Part shown: positions 61,858-64,000 of the stretch, piece by piece | Layout of the letters: each line of letters begins with the position of its first letter | How positions within the stretch are numbered: position 1 is the first letter of the stretch | DNA from: Cupriavidus campinensis | GTDB lineage: Bacteria; Pseudomonadota; Gammaproteobacteria; Burkholderiales; Burkholderiaceae | Length of the DNA: 64,000 bases | Direction of reading: 5' to 3' | Assembly (NCBI RefSeq): GCF_905397395.1 | Contig: NZ_CAJPVH010000002.1 | Span: 62,001 to 126,000, forward strand | Translations under genes and position numbers: made by a program | The notes under the pieces: generated by a model | Told to the model about the DNA's origin: nothing | The model's input: only the letters and a program-made list of their open reading frames with translations | Database searches by the model: none

Positions 61858-62394
61858 TCAGCGCAATACGCGATAGGTCGACTGTACCAGGCCGGACGGG
61901 AAGTACCGGCTTGATTCGAGCGCCAGACTCACGTCGTGCGGCAGGGCGCCGAACAGCGGTCTGCCGGCCCCGATCAGCACCGGCACCGTGGTGACCACCA
62001 TGTCAGCGATCAATCCGTCACGCAGAAACGACTGGACCACCTGGCCGCCATCGACATATACGCGGCGCGCGCCTTCGCTCGCAAGTTGCGCCATCACGTC
62101 CGTGGGCGTGCAATCCGAGAAGCGCACCTTCCCCTGCAACGCTTCTGGCACCGGCGTGCCGGCCAACTGGCGGGATAGCACCAGCACCGGCCTGTCGTAA
62201 GCCCATTCCCCCATGCCGAGAACCTTTTCATAGGTGCCGCGGCCCATCACGATCGCGTCCTTGTCGGCGATGAAGCCATGGTAGCCATGGTCTTCGGCGG
62301 GGTCGTCCCGTTCCAGAAGCCAACCGATATCGCCATCGGGCCGGGCGATGAAGCCATCAAGGCTGGTGGCAATAAATACGTGTCCTGTCGTCAT
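61858..62394 (-). CDS. Dihydrofolate reductase-fold (RibD C-terminal-like) protein
   Basis: From the ATG at 62394 the product is 178 aa. It has VFIATSLDGFIARPDGDIGW at the N-terminus, IVMGRGTYEKVLGM, and RRVYVDGGQVVQSFLRDGLI, the NADPH-side region of RibD_C/YyaP-like proteins. The family resembles dihydrofolate reductase but usually has unknown substrates. It is convergent with the hydroxylase-type gene and shows no link to its neighbours. Confidence 0.88.
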   Translation of the reverse strand: MTTGHVFIATSLDGFIARPDGDIGWLLERDDPAEDHGYHGFIADKDAIVMGRGTYEKVLGMGEWAYDRPVLVLSRQLAGTPVPEALQGKVRFSDCTPTDVMAQLASEGARRVYVDGGQVVQSFLRDGLIADMVVTTVPVLIGAGRPLFGALPHDVSLALESSRYFPSGLVQSTYRVLR

Positions 62395-62640
62395 CAATCT
62401 CTCAACTGTCTTATCAAGTATCGATGCGCCGGAAACCTGTCCGCATCTCGACCACCCGCTGAAACACTTGGATCGTCACCTCTAATACGTTTTTTACCCT
62501 GCTAGCAACGGGGGATTTGAAGGCGTCGCACCTTCACGACAGCGCGTTATCAGTAGCGCTTACATAACTTTTAAGCCGTGATTTAAGATTGCCCCGCATC
62601 ACTTTGTGTCAATAACAATACATTAGAACGGGGCAGTTCA

Positions 62641-64000
62641 ATGATGACCCATTTTTGTCGTGGAATCCGGCAGGGCGGCGTGCGCGTGCCGCAAGCGTCC
62701 TCTATCACTCTGGCTGTCGCGCTGCTGTTTCCGATGGCTGCGTCGGCCGGCGAATATTTTGCTTCCAGTCTCGCCGAGCTGCAGTCGGCCATTGCGGCCG
62801 CCAATGCGGACGGCGATGCCACTGCCACCATTCGCCTGAGCGCTGACGTGACAATGCCAGGGGGCGCCTGGTCAATCGGCACGCCTACCAAGCCTATCAC
62901 CCTCGATACCAATGGTTTTGTGCTGACGAAGACCGGCGCGCTGGGGAACTATGCGACATCCGCGGCGGGACCGCTGACGTTGAACGGCACCTATACGGTT
63001 GCCCCGGACACGGCGGGCGGCACGGCCATGCTGATCAGCGGCGGCGGCCAGGCCATCGTCAATGGCACCGTGACCGGCGGCAACACGACGGTGGCGGGCA
63101 GCGAGAGCGGGGCAGCCATCTCGGTACTGCCCAACGCATCCGTCGTCAACAACGGTTCGGTCAAGGGCGGCAGCGGAACGAACTCGGCCAACGGTACGGC
63201 AGGCGTATCGCTCTCGACCAATGCCAGATTGGTCAACGCGGCCACTGGCACCATCACAGGGGGCGATGCCTCGGGTGGCCTGGCCGGCACCGCCGTGAAC
63301 CTCACTGCGACCGTCACGGGCGGCGTGGTCAACGCGGGCATTATTCGCGGGGGCGCCGACCTGAGTGGTGGCGGGGCCGGTGGCGTCGGCATACGCGTGG
63401 CGGCGGGTACGCCTACCGTCACTAACACGGGGCTGATCGAAGCCGGTGCGGGCGCGGCGGCTATCGTCGTCAATAGCACCACCGGAACGCTGACGGTCGT
63501 CAACGCGGGCACCATCCGCGCCGGTACCGGTTACGCGAATGCCATTGAATATGCCTCGGGCGGCACGGGCCGGGCTGTGCTCGAACTGCAGGCCGGCTCC
63601 AACATCGTCGGCAACGTCGTTGCGAACGCCACGGTGGCCAATGACACCTTCCGCCTCGGCGGCACTACTGACAGCGTGTTCGATGTCTCGACCATTGGCG
63701 ACACCGCGCAGTACCGTTACTTCGACAACTTCACGAAGACCGGCACCAGCACCTGGGCGCTGACGGGCACCGGCACAGTCACCGCGCCGTGGACCGTGGA
63801 CCAGGGGACGCTGCAGATCGGCAATGGCGGCACCAGCGGCAGCCTGGCCGGCAATGTCGTGGTCAACAGCGGCGCCACGCTGGCGTTCAATCGCTCGGAT
63901 AGCTATACGTACGGCGGCATCGTCTCGGGCGCCGGCGGGGTGGCGCAGAACGGCACCGGCACCACGGTGCTGACCGGCGCAAACACCTATACGGGCGCCA
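62641..64000 (+). CDS. Autotransporter passenger (3' end beyond the window)
   Basis: An open frame runs from the ATG at 62641 to the window end (over 450 codons). Residues 1 to about 36 form a long signal peptide (ITLAVALLFPMAASA, then GEYF). The body is Gly/Thr/Asn/Val-rich with repeating short strands such as GGVVNAGIIRGG, TVTNTGLIEAG and TVVNAGTIRAG, as in parallel beta-helix passengers. Later the PATR-type repeats appear (TSTWALTGTGTVTAPWTVDQ; GTTVLTGANTYTGA). The C-terminal beta-barrel would lie outside the window. It is secreted by type V export and is probably a surface adhesin or similar; its function is unknown. Confidence 0.88.
   Translation, partial: MMTHFCRGIRQGGVRVPQASSITLAVALLFPMAASAGEYFASSLAELQSAIAAANADGDATATIRLSADVTMPGGAWSIGTPTKPITLDTNGFVLTKTGALGNYATSAAGPLTLNGTYTVAPDTAGGTAMLISGGGQAIVNGTVTGGNTTVAGSESGAAISVLPNASVVNNGSVKGGSGTNSANGTAGVSLSTNARLVNAATGTITGGDASGGLAGTAVNLTATVTGGVVNAGIIRGGADLSGGGAGGVGIRVAAGTPTVTNTGLIEAGAGAAAIVVNSTTGTLTVVNAGTIRAGTGYANAIEYASGGTGRAVLELQAGSNIVGNVVANATVANDTFRLGGTTDSVFDVSTIGDTAQYRYFDNFTKTGTSTWALTGTGTVTAPWTVDQGTLQIGNGGTSGSLAGNVVVNSGATLAFNRSDSYTYGGIVSGAGGVAQNGTGTTVLTGANTYTGA

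Noticed and set aside
62470..62560. Possible small RNA or riboswitch before the autotransporter gene
   Set aside because: Only a weak GAAGG/CCTTC hairpin and AT-rich stretches are visible; no known riboswitch core could be recognised.

Overview
The window is high-GC, densely coded DNA with short intergenic gaps and many LysR-type regulators, each beside the enzyme genes it probably controls. There are no rRNA, tRNA, transposase, phage or CRISPR features. The protein families (RND/NodT efflux, the adc-bdh-patatin set, NCS2 permeases, catabolic LysR/AraC/GntR switches, an autotransporter) suggest a Burkholderiaceae betaproteobacterium, most like Cupriavidus/Ralstonia, and probably a secondary, catabolism-rich replicon. 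This placement is inferred from gene content, not from a marker gene.

Layout. 0-6.5 kb: a heavy-metal-type response regulator (cut by the window edge) diverges from an overlapping RND-adaptor-outer membrane factor efflux operon, with a TGACA-N5-GTAAT box between them. 6.5-17 kb: small regulator/enzyme pairs (LysR/aldo-keto reductase, AsnC/EamA exporter, LysR/SDR, LysR/cNMP-domain flavoprotein), a large lipoprotein and a flavodoxin-type reductase. 17.3-22.9 kb: a redox/stress block (CBS-like protein, GlxA-type AraC regulator, NmrA-like SDR, Ohr, NDH-2-like flavoprotein, orphan FixJ-type response regulator). Its four transcription units share one upstream motif at fixed distance from their -10 boxes. 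22.9-25.7 kb: acetoacetate decarboxylase, 3-hydroxybutyrate dehydrogenase and patatin genes, likely ketone-body or polyhydroxybutyrate metabolism. 26-31 kb: a DUF899 protein, then a purine unit (8-oxoguanine-deaminase-like amidohydrolase, NCS2 permease, AraC regulator).

31-45 kb: a DsbA-family protein and a Tat-exported epoxide hydrolase precede the most distinctive locus. A three-subunit molybdenum hydroxylase is translationally coupled to a UbiX-type flavin prenyltransferase and a CobW-type metallochaperone. Next come a divergent LysR gene, a second NCS2 permease, a UbiD-type decarboxylase and two paralogous amidohydrolases, one of which has lost its HxH metal motif. I read this as an uncharacterised pathway that imports, hydroxylates, decarboxylates and hydrolyses an N-heterocycle. 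45-54 kb: LysR/DUF1338, an isochorismatase-family hydrolase, three tandem SDRs with a divergent AraC regulator, and an oxidoreductase/NTF2/DoxX operon with a divergent LysR. 54-62 kb: an exported M20 peptidase, then a GntR/FCD regulator facing an alpha/beta hydrolase, an iron alcohol dehydrogenase, an MFS transporter and a fatty acid hydroxylase-type membrane protein. Three of these promoters carry the same CTAATATRTTA operator. The window ends inside an autotransporter gene.
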